Shown: piece after piece, positions 32,412-41,047 of the stretch
Position numbering within the stretch: the stretch's first letter is position 1
Layout: each line of letters opens with the position of its first letter
Assembly: GCF_964253025.1 (NCBI RefSeq)
Contig: NZ_CAXUQC020000001.1
Span: 2,046,001-2,110,000, forward strand
Direction: 5' to 3'
Length of the DNA stretch: 64,000 nucleotides
Origin: Rhizobacter sp964253025
GTDB lineage: Bacteria; Pseudomonadota; Gammaproteobacteria; Burkholderiales; Burkholderiaceae_C
Made by a program: the position numbers and the translations under genes
The notes under the pieces: generated by a model
What the model was told of the DNA's origin: nothing
The model's database searches: none
What the model saw: only the letters and a program-made list of their open reading frames with translations

Positions 32412-33689
32412 TCAAAGCTGCGGCCCTAGCCAGGACGCGACTTGTTCCCGCAGCTTGTGGTGCCACGGGCGCGCATTCCATTGCGCAAAGCTGATCGGCT
32501 TCGACCGCCGCCAATCCTCTTCGAACACGGCCTCGGCCCGGAGCGCGAAGCCGGTGTCGTAGACATTCAGATTCGCTTCGTCGTTGAGCCGGAACGAACG
32601 GTTGTCGAAATTGGTCGATCCCACCGACGTGAACCGCCCGTCGATTGCCAGCATCTTCACGTGGTACATCGTCGGCTGGAATTCGGCGATCTGAACGCCG
32701 GCCGCCAGCAATTCTCCCCAGCGCGAGCGGCTCGCCGCACGCACGATCTCGGTGTCGATGAGCGTGCCGGGCGTGATGATCCTGACCGTCACCCCTCGCT
32801 TTACCGCCGCCACCAGAGCCTGCACCGTGGTGTCGTCCGGCACGAAGTAGGAGCTCGACAGCGAAATCGTTTCCCTTGCCGCTGCGATCGAAAGCAGGTA
32901 CATCAGGTGAATGGTCTCGCTTCCCCCCGTCGGAGAGCTCGACACCATCTGCGCGGCCGCAGCGCCTTGCGAGGGCAGCGCGGGAAAGTAGCGCTCGCCA
33001 TGCAGCACGCGTCCGGTCGCCTTGGTCCAGTTGTCAAGAAAGACGGCCTGGAACGTGGCCACAGCCGGCCCCTCGATGCGGTAATGCGTGTCACGCCAGT
33101 GATCCGGATCCTGCGCCTCGCCCTGCCACTGGTCCGCAATGCCGACGCCACCAGTGAACCCGATGCGACCATCGACCACGAGCAGTTTGCGGTGCGTCCG
33201 GTTGTTCATTCGGGACAGGGTGTACCAGTGCGGCTTGTGATAGCGCTCCACCTCCGCACCGGCTTCCCGCAGTTGGTCGAGGAAGCGCTCCTCCATCTTC
33301 ATGCTGCCGACCCAGTCGAGCAGCACGTGCACTTGAACCCCTGCGCGCGCACGTTCCGCAAGGGCATCGACGAACTCACTCCCGATCTCACCGCTCCAGT
33401 AGATGTAGGTCTCGAACGTGATCGACGTTCGGGCGCCCCGGATCGCCTCGAGCATCGACGGAAAAATTTCCGCTCCGTTCTGCAGGTCGGCAACCCGATT
33501 GCCCTGCACGATGGGCGCTTCCAGGAGCGAGGCCATGGTCCGCAGGAACTGCGCATCTCCAGTGCCGTACTCGCTCCTGACTTGTTGTTCCAGGTCTTTC
33601 TCGCCGCCGCTGCAGTTGATCAGCAACAGGCCGGACACCGCGGTCAGCAGGGCGGTGAGAGCGATGGTCGAGATGCGGCGGAGATCCAT
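32412..33689 (-). CDS. phospholipase D-family lipoprotein (cardiolipin synthase-like)
   Basis: 425 aa from the ATG at 33689. The signal peptide ends in a lipobox (LLLINC), so the protein should be a lipoprotein rather than a polytopic synthase. Two HKD motifs: THRKLLVVDG and YHVKMLAIDG, each followed by GG or GSTN (FTGGVGIAD, VGSTNFDNRSF). This is the pattern of cardiolipin synthase-type PLD enzymes (ClsB/ClsC-like). The start region is divergent from the penicillin-binding protein gene, sharing 125 bp. A role in phospholipid remodelling in the envelope is likely; substrate specificity is not determinable here. Confidence 0.9.
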   Translation of the reverse strand: MDLRRISTIALTALLTAVSGLLLINCSGGEKDLEQQVRSEYGTGDAQFLRTMASLLEAPIVQGNRVADLQNGAEIFPSMLEAIRGARTSITFETYIYWSGEIGSEFVDALAERARAGVQVHVLLDWVGSMKMEERFLDQLREAGAEVERYHKPHWYTLSRMNNRTHRKLLVVDGRIGFTGGVGIADQWQGEAQDPDHWRDTHYRIEGPAVATFQAVFLDNWTKATGRVLHGERYFPALPSQGAAAAQMVSSSPTGGSETIHLMYLLSIAAARETISLSSSYFVPDDTTVQALVAAVKRGVTVRIITPGTLIDTEIVRAASRSRWGELLAAGVQIAEFQPTMYHVKMLAIDGRFTSVGSTNFDNRSFRLNDEANLNVYDTGFALRAEAVFEEDWRRSKPISFAQWNARPWHHKLREQVASWLGPQL

Positions 33690-33814
33690 GCCGCGGATTG
33701 TTCGCCGTGCGCACATCCGCGGCATGTGGGACCGCACGCCCTGCGCTTGTAGGTTTTCGTGCTGTTACGCGATAGCACGGCGTCCAAGGCGCGCCACGCT
33801 TCTACCATCGCGGC

Positions 33815-36196
33815 ATGCATGCAGATCCCGCCGATCACCCTGTTCCCGAACAGCCCCGCTCTACCGGCTGGCGCCGTGCGCTTCGCTGGTCCCTTGTGAC
33901 CGTGGGCGTCCTCTTCGTCCTTGCCTTGGCTTACGGCGGGTACCTGGTTCGCACGTCCCCGAGCGTGTCGGCCTTGCGTGACATCCAGGATGCCCGTCCC
34001 AGCACCGTGATGTCAGCCGACGGCCAGGTCCTGGGCAGCTTTCGCCGGGCCAAGGTGGAGCGGGTTGCCCTCTCCGAGGTGTCTCCTCACGTGGTCAACG
34101 CCCTCATCGCCACCGAGGATCACCGGTTTCGCGAGCACCGCGGCATCGATGTCAAGCGCACCTTCAGCGCCATGTTCCACACGGCCACCGGCGACCTGCA
34201 AGGCGGCTCCACCATCACCCAGCAACTGGCTCGCAACCTCTTCCCCGAGGACATCGGCCGGTCCCGCTCGGTGCACCGCAAGCTGAAGGAGATGATCACC
34301 GCACTGCGCATCGAACGGGTCTACAGCAAGGACGAGATCCTCGAGAGCTACCTCAACACCGTGCCCTTCCTCTACAACGTCGTGGGCATCGAGATGGCGG
34401 CGCGGACGTACTGCGACACGAGCGCCCGCTCGCTCGACATCGTCCAGAGCGCCACGCTGGTGGGGATGCTCAAGGGGACGCAGTACTACAACCCGGTGCG
34501 CAATCCCGAGCGCGCGCAGAAGCGCCGCAATGTCGTGCTGGCTCAGATGGCACGTCACGGGCACATCGCGGCGGACCAGCTCGAGCGCCTGGCCGCCAAG
34601 CCGCTCGCGGTGCGCCTGAACCATCAGTCCGATGCCGACGGCCTGGCACCCCATTACGTCGCCCATGTGCGCAAGTGGCTGCTGGAGTGGGCAGAGTCAC
34701 AGGATGTCGATCTCTACGCGGACGGCCTGGTGATCGAGACCACGCTCGATGCGGAACTGCAGAAGGCCGCCAATGCCGCGGTACGGGAACAGGCCGCGGC
34801 GCTGCAGCAGATCGCCGACACCGAATGGGGTCAAGCCGCCATGCGGTCCGCGTCCGCACGCCAGAAGTCGGCCGAGCGTCCGCTCGAACCCTTCGCTCAC
34901 CTCTGGAAGAAGCGGCCCGAACTCCTGGAGGCTTTCGTCCGCGACAGCGACGCCTACCGCGAAGCGGTGGCCGGCGGCGCCTCGGCGGCTGACGCCTACA
35001 AGGCCGTGCTGTCCGATGCCGACGCACTGTCCCGGCTGAAGCGGGATCGCACCCGCCTGGAGGCCGGTCTGCTCGCAATCGACCCGACCAACGGCGAGAT
35101 CAAGGCGTGGGTCGGCAGCCGTGATTTCGATGCCGACCAGTACGATCACGTCGCCCAGGCTGAGCGCCAGCCAGGCTCCACCTTCAAGCCTTTCGTCTAC
35201 GGCGCCGCCCTCGAGGCCGGCATCGGGCCGGAGCGAACCTACATGGACGACCCGGTCGAGATCCCGCTCGGTGACGGCCGCGTGTGGAAGCCGACCGACA
35301 TGACCGGCACCAGCGGCGCGCCCATGAGCTTGCGCGATGGCCTCGTCTACTCGAAGAACACCATCACGGCTCAGGTGATGCAGGAGGTGGGTGTCGAGCG
35401 CACCGTCGAACTGGCGCGAGCGCTCGGCGTCGACCGCAGCAAGCTCGACGCGGTGCCGTCCCTCGCCCTCGGCACCAGCCCTGTGACGCTGCTCGAACTC
35501 GTGAACGCCTACGCCAGCATCGCGCGCCAGGGCATCCGCCACACACCGGTGCTCGTGCGTCGCATCACCGATCGGGAGGGCCGCGTGCTCGCCACCTTCG
35601 GCACAGAGAGCCGACAGGCCATGACCACTGACGCCGCCATCGAGCTCACCGACATGATGCGCGGCGTCGTCAGCCGAGGTACGGGCACCCTCGTGAGGAC
35701 GCGGTTCGGTGTCACCGGCGACGTCGCTGGCAAGACGGGCACGACGCAGAACAACACCGACGGCTGGTTCGTGCTGATGCACCCGCAGCTGGTCGCCGGC
35801 GCCTGGGTCGGTTTCAACGACGCCCGGGTCACCATCCGCAGCAACTACTGGGGCCAAGGCGGGCACAATGCCGTGCTGCTCGTCGGCGACTTCTTCCGGC
35901 AGGCCCTCAAGGCGCGCGCCATCGATGGAGACGCACGTTTCCCGCCGTCCCGACGGCCGCCGCCCCCGCCGGAGATCGCTCCGGGCGCTGATGGCGAGTG
36001 GGGCGAGGACGGCGGCGGAGAGCCAGGTGGCAGCTGGCTGGACGGGTGGGGTTCCCCGCCCGACACCGACCCTGACCGCGACGACCTGCCCCCGGGCGCC
36101 GGCGACAGCATCTCCGGTGACCAACCGAAGAGCTCGATGGAGCTCGAACCCTTGCTCAAGCTCGAGGGCGCACGAGCCCTCGACGCGTCACGCTGA
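33815..36196 (+). CDS. class A penicillin-binding protein (PBP1A type)
   Basis: 793 aa. TM anchor about residues 24-46, then the GT51 glycosyltransferase with catalytic Glu101 in ATEDHRFREHRGID, GGSTITQQLARN and KLKEMITALRIER. The transpeptidase domain has the nucleophile Ser455 in QPGSTFKPFVYG, SKN in VYSKNTITA and the KTGTT box. The tail after about residue 705 is Pro/Gly/Asp-rich and disordered (PPPPPEIAPGADGEWGED). It polymerises and cross-links peptidoglycan at the inner membrane. It is not next to the pilus/comM genes that usually accompany the housekeeping ponA, so it is probably an additional class A enzyme. It overlaps the convergent operon's last gene by 9 bp. Confidence 0.93.
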   Translation: MHADPADHPVPEQPRSTGWRRALRWSLVTVGVLFVLALAYGGYLVRTSPSVSALRDIQDARPSTVMSADGQVLGSFRRAKVERVALSEVSPHVVNALIATEDHRFREHRGIDVKRTFSAMFHTATGDLQGGSTITQQLARNLFPEDIGRSRSVHRKLKEMITALRIERVYSKDEILESYLNTVPFLYNVVGIEMAARTYCDTSARSLDIVQSATLVGMLKGTQYYNPVRNPERAQKRRNVVLAQMARHGHIAADQLERLAAKPLAVRLNHQSDADGLAPHYVAHVRKWLLEWAESQDVDLYADGLVIETTLDAELQKAANAAVREQAAALQQIADTEWGQAAMRSASARQKSAERPLEPFAHLWKKRPELLEAFVRDSDAYREAVAGGASAADAYKAVLSDADALSRLKRDRTRLEAGLLAIDPTNGEIKAWVGSRDFDADQYDHVAQAERQPGSTFKPFVYGAALEAGIGPERTYMDDPVEIPLGDGRVWKPTDMTGTSGAPMSLRDGLVYSKNTITAQVMQEVGVERTVELARALGVDRSKLDAVPSLALGTSPVTLLELVNAYASIARQGIRHTPVLVRRITDREGRVLATFGTESRQAMTTDAAIELTDMMRGVVSRGTGTLVRTRFGVTGDVAGKTGTTQNNTDGWFVLMHPQLVAGAWVGFNDARVTIRSNYWGQGGHNAVLLVGDFFRQALKARAIDGDARFPPSRRPPPPPEIAPGADGEWGEDGGGEPGGSWLDGWGSPPDTDPDRDDLPPGAGDSISGDQPKSSMELEPLLKLEGARALDASR

Positions 36197-37150
36197 CGCC
36201 TCTGGATTCGCGATCGACTTGCCGCTTCGGTCCCAGATCAGCCTCAGTGCCTGCGCTGGGCGATCCGGATCGTCCGCGTCGGTGACCAGTACGAGTTGCA
36301 GAGGTTCCGTCGGAACACTTGTGACATCGAGGCCTTCGACCTTCCAATCGCCCTCGATGCGCTCCAGGCGCTGCACCCGCCCTGCCCGGTCCACGATGCC
36401 GATCACGCTGCCAAGGCACGCGCCATCCCGGTAACTGTCGTCCGTGGCCTCGGCCACGGCGCTGAACACCCAGGAACCATCACGCCAGGGCTTGGCGTCG
36501 GTGAAGCCCAGCGGGACATCATCGATGCGGCCGATGTCCAGCACCGTGATGGACACGGGATGGGGCGCGGGCCCTCCGTGTCCGAGCCACGCGGCGATGC
36601 CGGCCCAGTCGTACCGGATCACTGCGTTCTCGGGACTTCCCGCATTGGCCCGCTGCAGCAGGTACAGGCAGGCCTCGTTCACGAAGGCACCTTCGATGTT
36701 CAGGTCGGAGAACCGTGCATGGAGCGGCTCGTACAGCGTCACGAGCGAGGCTTCGCAAACCCTGGCTGACGGTGTGCCAGCCTCGTCGAGCGCCAGCCAG
36801 GCGAGGCGTTGGCGGTTCTCGCGAGAACCCGACCCCATGGCCAAGAGGGCACCGTGCGGAGCCCCTCGGAAGGCCGGCGCCAGGAACAGCGTTTCCAGGT
36901 CCGGCTTGCGCGCCTTTCGCTGCTTCGCATCCGCCGGAAGCTCACCGGCGAACAGGCGCACCAACCGGCCCGGGGCGCCGGCTTCGACCCCGGCCGGCTG
37001 ATCGAACACCGCCAGATGCAGGGCGTCGTCGCCCACGACGTACCAGGTGCCATCGATCACCACCAAGCCGCTGGCCGCGCTGAGGTGCCGACGCCCTCCC
37101 GCGTGCGTGGGCACTTCGAGCTCGAGCGTCCGCAGCAGATCGAGTTTCAC
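36188..37150 (-). CDS. beta-propeller-like protein (DUF6929 type), last gene of the operon
   Basis: 320 aa from GTG 37150, whose GTGA overlaps the fahA stop. No signal peptide. Repeating strands such as ASGLVVIDGTWYVVGDD, FSDLNIEGAFV and LGFTDAKPWRDGSWVFSA, and the late segment IEGDWKVEGLDV, suggest a beta-propeller similar to proteins I remember as DUF6929; identification is by memory and approximate. Its function is unknown. Coupling to fahA makes it part of the homogentisate operon, perhaps as an accessory hydrolase or lactonase; this is inference. Confidence 0.65.
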   Translation of the reverse strand: MKLDLLRTLELEVPTHAGGRRHLSAASGLVVIDGTWYVVGDDALHLAVFDQPAGVEAGAPGRLVRLFAGELPADAKQRKARKPDLETLFLAPAFRGAPHGALLAMGSGSRENRQRLAWLALDEAGTPSARVCEASLVTLYEPLHARFSDLNIEGAFVNEACLYLLQRANAGSPENAVIRYDWAGIAAWLGHGGPAPHPVSITVLDIGRIDDVPLGFTDAKPWRDGSWVFSAVAEATDDSYRDGACLGSVIGIVDRAGRVQRLERIEGDWKVEGLDVTSVPTEPLQLVLVTDADDPDRPAQALRLIWDRSGKSIANPEASA

Positions 37151-38469
37151 CGCGGCCCCGCCTGCCGAGCCGGCAGGACCGTCCCGTCGACGCGCCCGAA
37201 GCCGATCCGGCGCGCCCCCGGCCGCTCGCACCATCCGGAGAAAGTCACCTGGTCACCGTCTTCCAGGAAGGTGCGCTGCTCCCCGTCAGGCAAGGTCAAC
37301 GGTTGGCGACCGCCCCGTGTCAGCTCGACCAAGGAGCCGGACTCCGTCTCGTCCGGCCCTGATTGCGTGCCCGTGCCGAGCAGATCGCCCGGCTGGAGGT
37401 TGCATCCGTTCACGGTGTGGTGCGCCACCATCTGCGCGACGCTCCAGTACGCGTGGCGGAAGCTGCTCTCCGAGAGACGCGCCGGCGCCTCGCCGCGCGC
37501 GCGCATCGCCGGCGTCTGCAGCGCGGCGCTCACCCGGATGTCAATGGCCGCACGAGTCCGGTGAGCCGGGCTGTCGAGGTAGGGCAAGGGCTCCGGATCG
37601 GTGTCCGGGCGGGACCAGGGCAGCCGAAAGGGCGCGAGCGCCTCCATCGTGACGATCCAGGGCGACACCGTGGTGGCGAAGTTCTTCGCGAGGAACGGGC
37701 CCAGCGGCTGGTACTCCCAGCCCTGCACGTCCCGCGCCGACCAATCGTTGAGCAGGCACATGCCGAAGACATGGGCTTCGGCTTCATCGAGGCCGATGGG
37801 CTCACCGAGGGCGTTGCCGGGCCCGACGAAGACACCCAGCTCCAGTTCGTAGTCCAGCCGCGCGCTGGGCGCGACCACCGGCGCCTGCGCGCCGGCGGGG
37901 AGCACCTGGCCGGTCGGCCGGCGCACCGCCTGGCCGGACACACCGATGGACGAACTGCGGCCGTGGTAGCCGATGGGTACCCATTTGTAGTTGGGCAGCA
38001 GCGGGGCATCCGGTCGGAACAATGCGCCCACCCGGGTGGCATGGTGGACCGAGGTGTAGAAGTCGGTGTAGTCGCCGATCCGCGCCGGCAAGGCGAACTC
38101 CGCACCGGCTTGTGGCACGAGGCAGTCGGCCAGGACCCGGTCCGCGCCGGTGCGCAGCGCCCGGGACAGCGCGAGCCGCAAGGCGGACGCCGCGCCCGGG
38201 CCCAGCGCCATCAGCGCATTGAGCGCATCACCGCTCGCCGCACGCGCGGCCTCGAGCGCCATGCCCTTCAGGTGACCGGCCACGACGCAGGCCGCCAGGT
38301 CGACGATGTCGTCGCCAATGGCCACACCACCCCGCCACGCTTCGTCGGTACCCTTCCGCCGGAAGACGGCGAAGGGCAGGTTCTGCAACGGGAAGTCATG
38401 CCCCGGCGTGTTGGCCGAGCTCACCCAGCTGGACAGCTCCGGGTCGTGCGTTTCGTTCAATTCGCTCAT
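37147..38469 (-). CDS. fahA: fumarylacetoacetase
   Basis: 440 aa from the ATG at 38469, which overlaps the hmgA stop (ATGA). It shows fumarylacetoacetase hallmarks: DYTDFYTSVHHATRVGALFR near 130, WVPIGYHGRSSSI, DYELELGVFVG (metal-binding Glu residues), MCLLNDWSARDVQGWEY, LAKNFATTVSPW, and NLQPGDLLGTGTQSGP near the C-terminus. It hydrolyses fumarylacetoacetate to fumarate and acetoacetate, the last step of tyrosine/homogentisate breakdown. Cytoplasmic; full length. Confidence 0.96.
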   Translation of the reverse strand: MSELNETHDPELSSWVSSANTPGHDFPLQNLPFAVFRRKGTDEAWRGGVAIGDDIVDLAACVVAGHLKGMALEAARAASGDALNALMALGPGAASALRLALSRALRTGADRVLADCLVPQAGAEFALPARIGDYTDFYTSVHHATRVGALFRPDAPLLPNYKWVPIGYHGRSSSIGVSGQAVRRPTGQVLPAGAQAPVVAPSARLDYELELGVFVGPGNALGEPIGLDEAEAHVFGMCLLNDWSARDVQGWEYQPLGPFLAKNFATTVSPWIVTMEALAPFRLPWSRPDTDPEPLPYLDSPAHRTRAAIDIRVSAALQTPAMRARGEAPARLSESSFRHAYWSVAQMVAHHTVNGCNLQPGDLLGTGTQSGPDETESGSLVELTRGGRQPLTLPDGEQRTFLEDGDQVTFSGWCERPGARRIGFGRVDGTVLPARQAGPR

Positions 38470-39764
38470 GGTCGAGCTCCGGTGAAGTGGCGACGCAGGC
38501 CTTGCCAGCAGTCGGCGTAGTTCCCTTGCAGCTGCGGCGAGGCGAGCGCCAGGGCGGTGGGACGCAGCAGGCAGCGGGTCTCGAACATGAACGCCATCGT
38601 GTCCTCGATGACCTGCGGTGTGCGGGTGTCGGCCTTCACAGCGCGCTCGAAGGTCTCCGCATCCGGTCCGTGGCCGGTCATGCAGTTGTGCAGGCTCGCG
38701 CCACCCGGCAGGAAGCCGTCCGCCTTGGCATCGTAGGCACCGTGGATGAGCCCCATGAACTCGCTGGCGATGTTGCGATGGAACCAGGGCGGCCTGAAGG
38801 TGTCCCGCATGGCAAGGATGCGCGGCGGAAAGATCACGAAGTCGATGCTGTCCACGCCCGGGGTGTCGCTCACCGACTGCAGCACGAGGAAGATCGAGGG
38901 ATCGGGATGGTCGAAGCTGATCGAGCCGATCGCGTTGAAACGGCGCAGGTCGTATTTGAACGGGGCGTTGTTGCCGTGCCAGGCAACGACATCGAGCGGC
39001 GAATGTCCGATCGACGCGCGCCACAGCCGGCCACTGAACTTCGCCACCAATTCGAAGTCGCCCTCGATGTCTTCATACGCCGCGACCGGTGTCAGGAAGT
39101 CGCGCGGCTGGGCCAGGCCGTTCGAGCCGATCGGCCCGAGGTCGGGCAGCCGCAGGGCCGCGCCGAAGTTCTCCAGCACATAGCCGCGCGCAGCGCCATC
39201 GGGCAACGACACGGCGAATCGCACACCGCGCGGCACCAGAGCGATCTCCTGCGGCTCCACTTCCAGCACGCCCAGTTCCGTTGCAATGCGCAGCCGCCCC
39301 TGTTGCGGCACGATGAGCAGCTCGCCGTCGGCGTTGTAGAAATAGCGCCCCGTCATCGGGCGGTTCGCCTGGAACAGGTGGATGCCGCAACCGCTCTGTT
39401 GGTCAGGATGGCCGTTGCCGGCCCAGGTCAGCAGGCCGTCCACGAAATCGGCCGGTGCGTCAGGCGGCGGCAACGGACTCCAGCGCAGCGGGTTCGGCGA
39501 CGGCGCCACGGCCGAGAAGTCGCTGGTCAGGCCCGCATGCGCAAGCGGCTCGAAACGCCCGTGCACCGCTGCCGGACGAATGCGATAGAGCCACGAGCGG
39601 CGGTTGTCTGAACGCGGGGCGGTGAACGCGGTCCCCGACAGCTGCTCCGCATAGAGCCCGTGCGCCACATGCTGAGGCGAATTGCGCCCGATGGGCAGCG
39701 CCCCGGGCAGCGCCTCGGTCGCCAGCGTGTTCCCGAAGCCGCATTGATACGAAAGGGATGTCAT
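38466..39764 (-). CDS. hmgA: homogentisate 1,2-dioxygenase
   Basis: 432 aa, ATG at 39764 with AAGGAG 8 nt upstream. Diagnostic sequence at both ends: YQCGFGNTLATEALPGALP at the start and, in the cupin core, PPWFHRNIASEFMGLIHG, then GGASLHNCMTGHGPD, which hold the iron-binding His/Glu/His residues. It opens the ring of homogentisate to maleylacetoacetate. It follows the MarR gene by 30 nt and overlaps fahA by 4 nt. The maleylacetoacetate isomerase (maiA) needed between HmgA and FahA is not in this operon; a glutathione-dependent isomerase elsewhere must supply the step. Confidence 0.97.
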   Translation of the reverse strand: MTSLSYQCGFGNTLATEALPGALPIGRNSPQHVAHGLYAEQLSGTAFTAPRSDNRRSWLYRIRPAAVHGRFEPLAHAGLTSDFSAVAPSPNPLRWSPLPPPDAPADFVDGLLTWAGNGHPDQQSGCGIHLFQANRPMTGRYFYNADGELLIVPQQGRLRIATELGVLEVEPQEIALVPRGVRFAVSLPDGAARGYVLENFGAALRLPDLGPIGSNGLAQPRDFLTPVAAYEDIEGDFELVAKFSGRLWRASIGHSPLDVVAWHGNNAPFKYDLRRFNAIGSISFDHPDPSIFLVLQSVSDTPGVDSIDFVIFPPRILAMRDTFRPPWFHRNIASEFMGLIHGAYDAKADGFLPGGASLHNCMTGHGPDAETFERAVKADTRTPQVIEDTMAFMFETRCLLRPTALALASPQLQGNYADCWQGLRRHFTGARP

Positions 39765-39794
39765 GTCCGCACTCCTTCGCGTGAAATCGTTCGT

Positions 39795-40289
39795 TCAGGC
39801 CCGCGGTCCGGCTACCTGCCGCAACAGACGCGTCAGGTGCTGCACCTCCTCGGGCTGCAGACCGGCCGCCATGCGGCGATCATGTTCGCAAACAGCTTGA
39901 GTGATCGCCTCGAGGTCTTGGCGGCCCTTGTCGGTCAACGCGAGCCCATAGGCTCGCCGGTCGTCAGGGGCGGGCTGGCGTTCGACATACCCCATGGCAG
40001 ACAAGGCATCCACCACCAGCACGGCGCCGGACCGCGCGATGCCGAGGATGTGTGCCAGCTGGGTCAGCTTGAGGCTCGGGTTGCATGAAATGACGGTCAG
40101 CGCGGAGAACCGCTGCGGCGTGATGTTCCAGGGCGACAAGGTGCGCACGAAGTCCTCGTAGATGACGATCTGTGCGCGCCGCAGCGCATAGCCGAGCAGG
40201 GAGTCGAGCACGCCATAGTCGATGCCGGGAACGTGCGGGACAAAGGGTTCTCCGGGGCTGGAGCCCGGGACGTCGACGGGCAAGCTCAT
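39795..40289 (-). CDS. MarR-family transcriptional regulator
   Basis: 164 aa from the ATG at 40289, overlapping the livF stop (ATGA). Winged-helix features: YALRRAQIVIYEDF, ITPQRFSALTVISCNPSLK, LTQLAHILGIARSGAVLVVD as recognition helix, and the wing ERQPAPDDRRAYGLALT. It is embedded within the operon between transporter and hmgA, and the best operator candidate, a 7-3-7 palindrome at 48012-48028, lies upstream of the first gene. It probably represses the whole operon and is relieved by an aromatic intermediate such as homogentisate or a hydroxyphenyl acid. Confidence 0.9.
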   Translation of the reverse strand: MSLPVDVPGSSPGEPFVPHVPGIDYGVLDSLLGYALRRAQIVIYEDFVRTLSPWNITPQRFSALTVISCNPSLKLTQLAHILGIARSGAVLVVDALSAMGYVERQPAPDDRRAYGLALTDKGRQDLEAITQAVCEHDRRMAAGLQPEEVQHLTRLLRQVAGPRA

Positions 40290-41047
40290 GCGGAGGCCTC
40301 CTTGTGGCGAGCCGACAGCCCGAGGTAGGTGTCGATGACCTGAGGGTCGTGCTGCAGCGTCTGCGCCGGCCCCTCGAGACTGACGCGGCCGGTCTCGAGG
40401 ACGTACCCGTAGTCGGCCACACGCAAGGCAGCCCGCGCGTTCTGCTCGACCAGCAGCACGGCAATGCCCTCGGACGGCAGGCGCGAGATGACCTGGAACA
40501 TCTCGCCGACGATCCGCGGCGCGAGACCGAGGCTCGGCTCGTCGAGCATCAGCAGCCGCGGGCGCGCCATCAGGGCGCGGCCGAGCGCCAGCATCTGCCG
40601 CTCGCCGCCCGACAAGGTCCGCGCCTCCTGCAGGCGTCGCTCCTTCAACCGCGGGAACAGGGCGTAGACCCGCTCCAGGTCGGAGCGGCTCCGGTCGTCC
40701 CGGCGTTTTCGGTGCAGGTAGGCGCCCAGGACCAGGTTGTCCTCGACCGACATCGAACCGAACAGCTCTCGCGTCTCCGGCACGAGGCAGAGGCCGCGCG
40801 AACACCGCTCAGGAACGCTCAGGCCGCTGATGTCCTCACCGTCGAATTGAATGGCGCCGCGGCTGGTTCCCGGCTTCAGCAGCGCGCCCATCAGCGCATT
40901 GAGAAGGGTCGATTTCCCTGCGCCATTCGGGCCGATCAGGGTGGCAATGCGACCGGCCTCGACGCGCAGGCGCACGCCGGGCAAGGCTTCCACGCGCCCG
41001 TAGTGAACCTGCAAGTCGTTGGTTTCGAGCAATGCGCTGGCGGTCAT
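40286..41047 (-). CDS. livF: branched-chain/aromatic ABC importer ATPase, LivF type
   Basis: 253 aa. Walker A LIGPNGAGKSTL, Q-loop region VPETRELFGSM (LivF-type Glu in place of Gln), signature LSGGERQMLALGRALM, Walker B LLMLDEPSLGLAP and His switch-equivalent VEQN. It overlaps the LivM-LivG gene and the MarR gene by 4 nt each. As the second ATPase of a Liv-type importer it should pair with the LivG domain fused to LivM. The operon context suggests the imported solute is an aromatic acid or amino acid rather than leucine. Confidence 0.93.
   Translation of the reverse strand: MTASALLETNDLQVHYGRVEALPGVRLRVEAGRIATLIGPNGAGKSTLLNALMGALLKPGTSRGAIQFDGEDISGLSVPERCSRGLCLVPETRELFGSMSVEDNLVLGAYLHRKRRDDRSRSDLERVYALFPRLKERRLQEARTLSGGERQMLALGRALMARPRLLMLDEPSLGLAPRIVGEMFQVISRLPSEGIAVLLVEQNARAALRVADYGYVLETGRVSLEGPAQTLQHDPQVIDTYLGLSARHKEASA

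Noticed and set aside
40290..40805. Upstream extension of the MarR frame
   Set aside because: It is an out-of-frame reading of livF; the MarR domain starts at the ATG that overlaps the livF stop.
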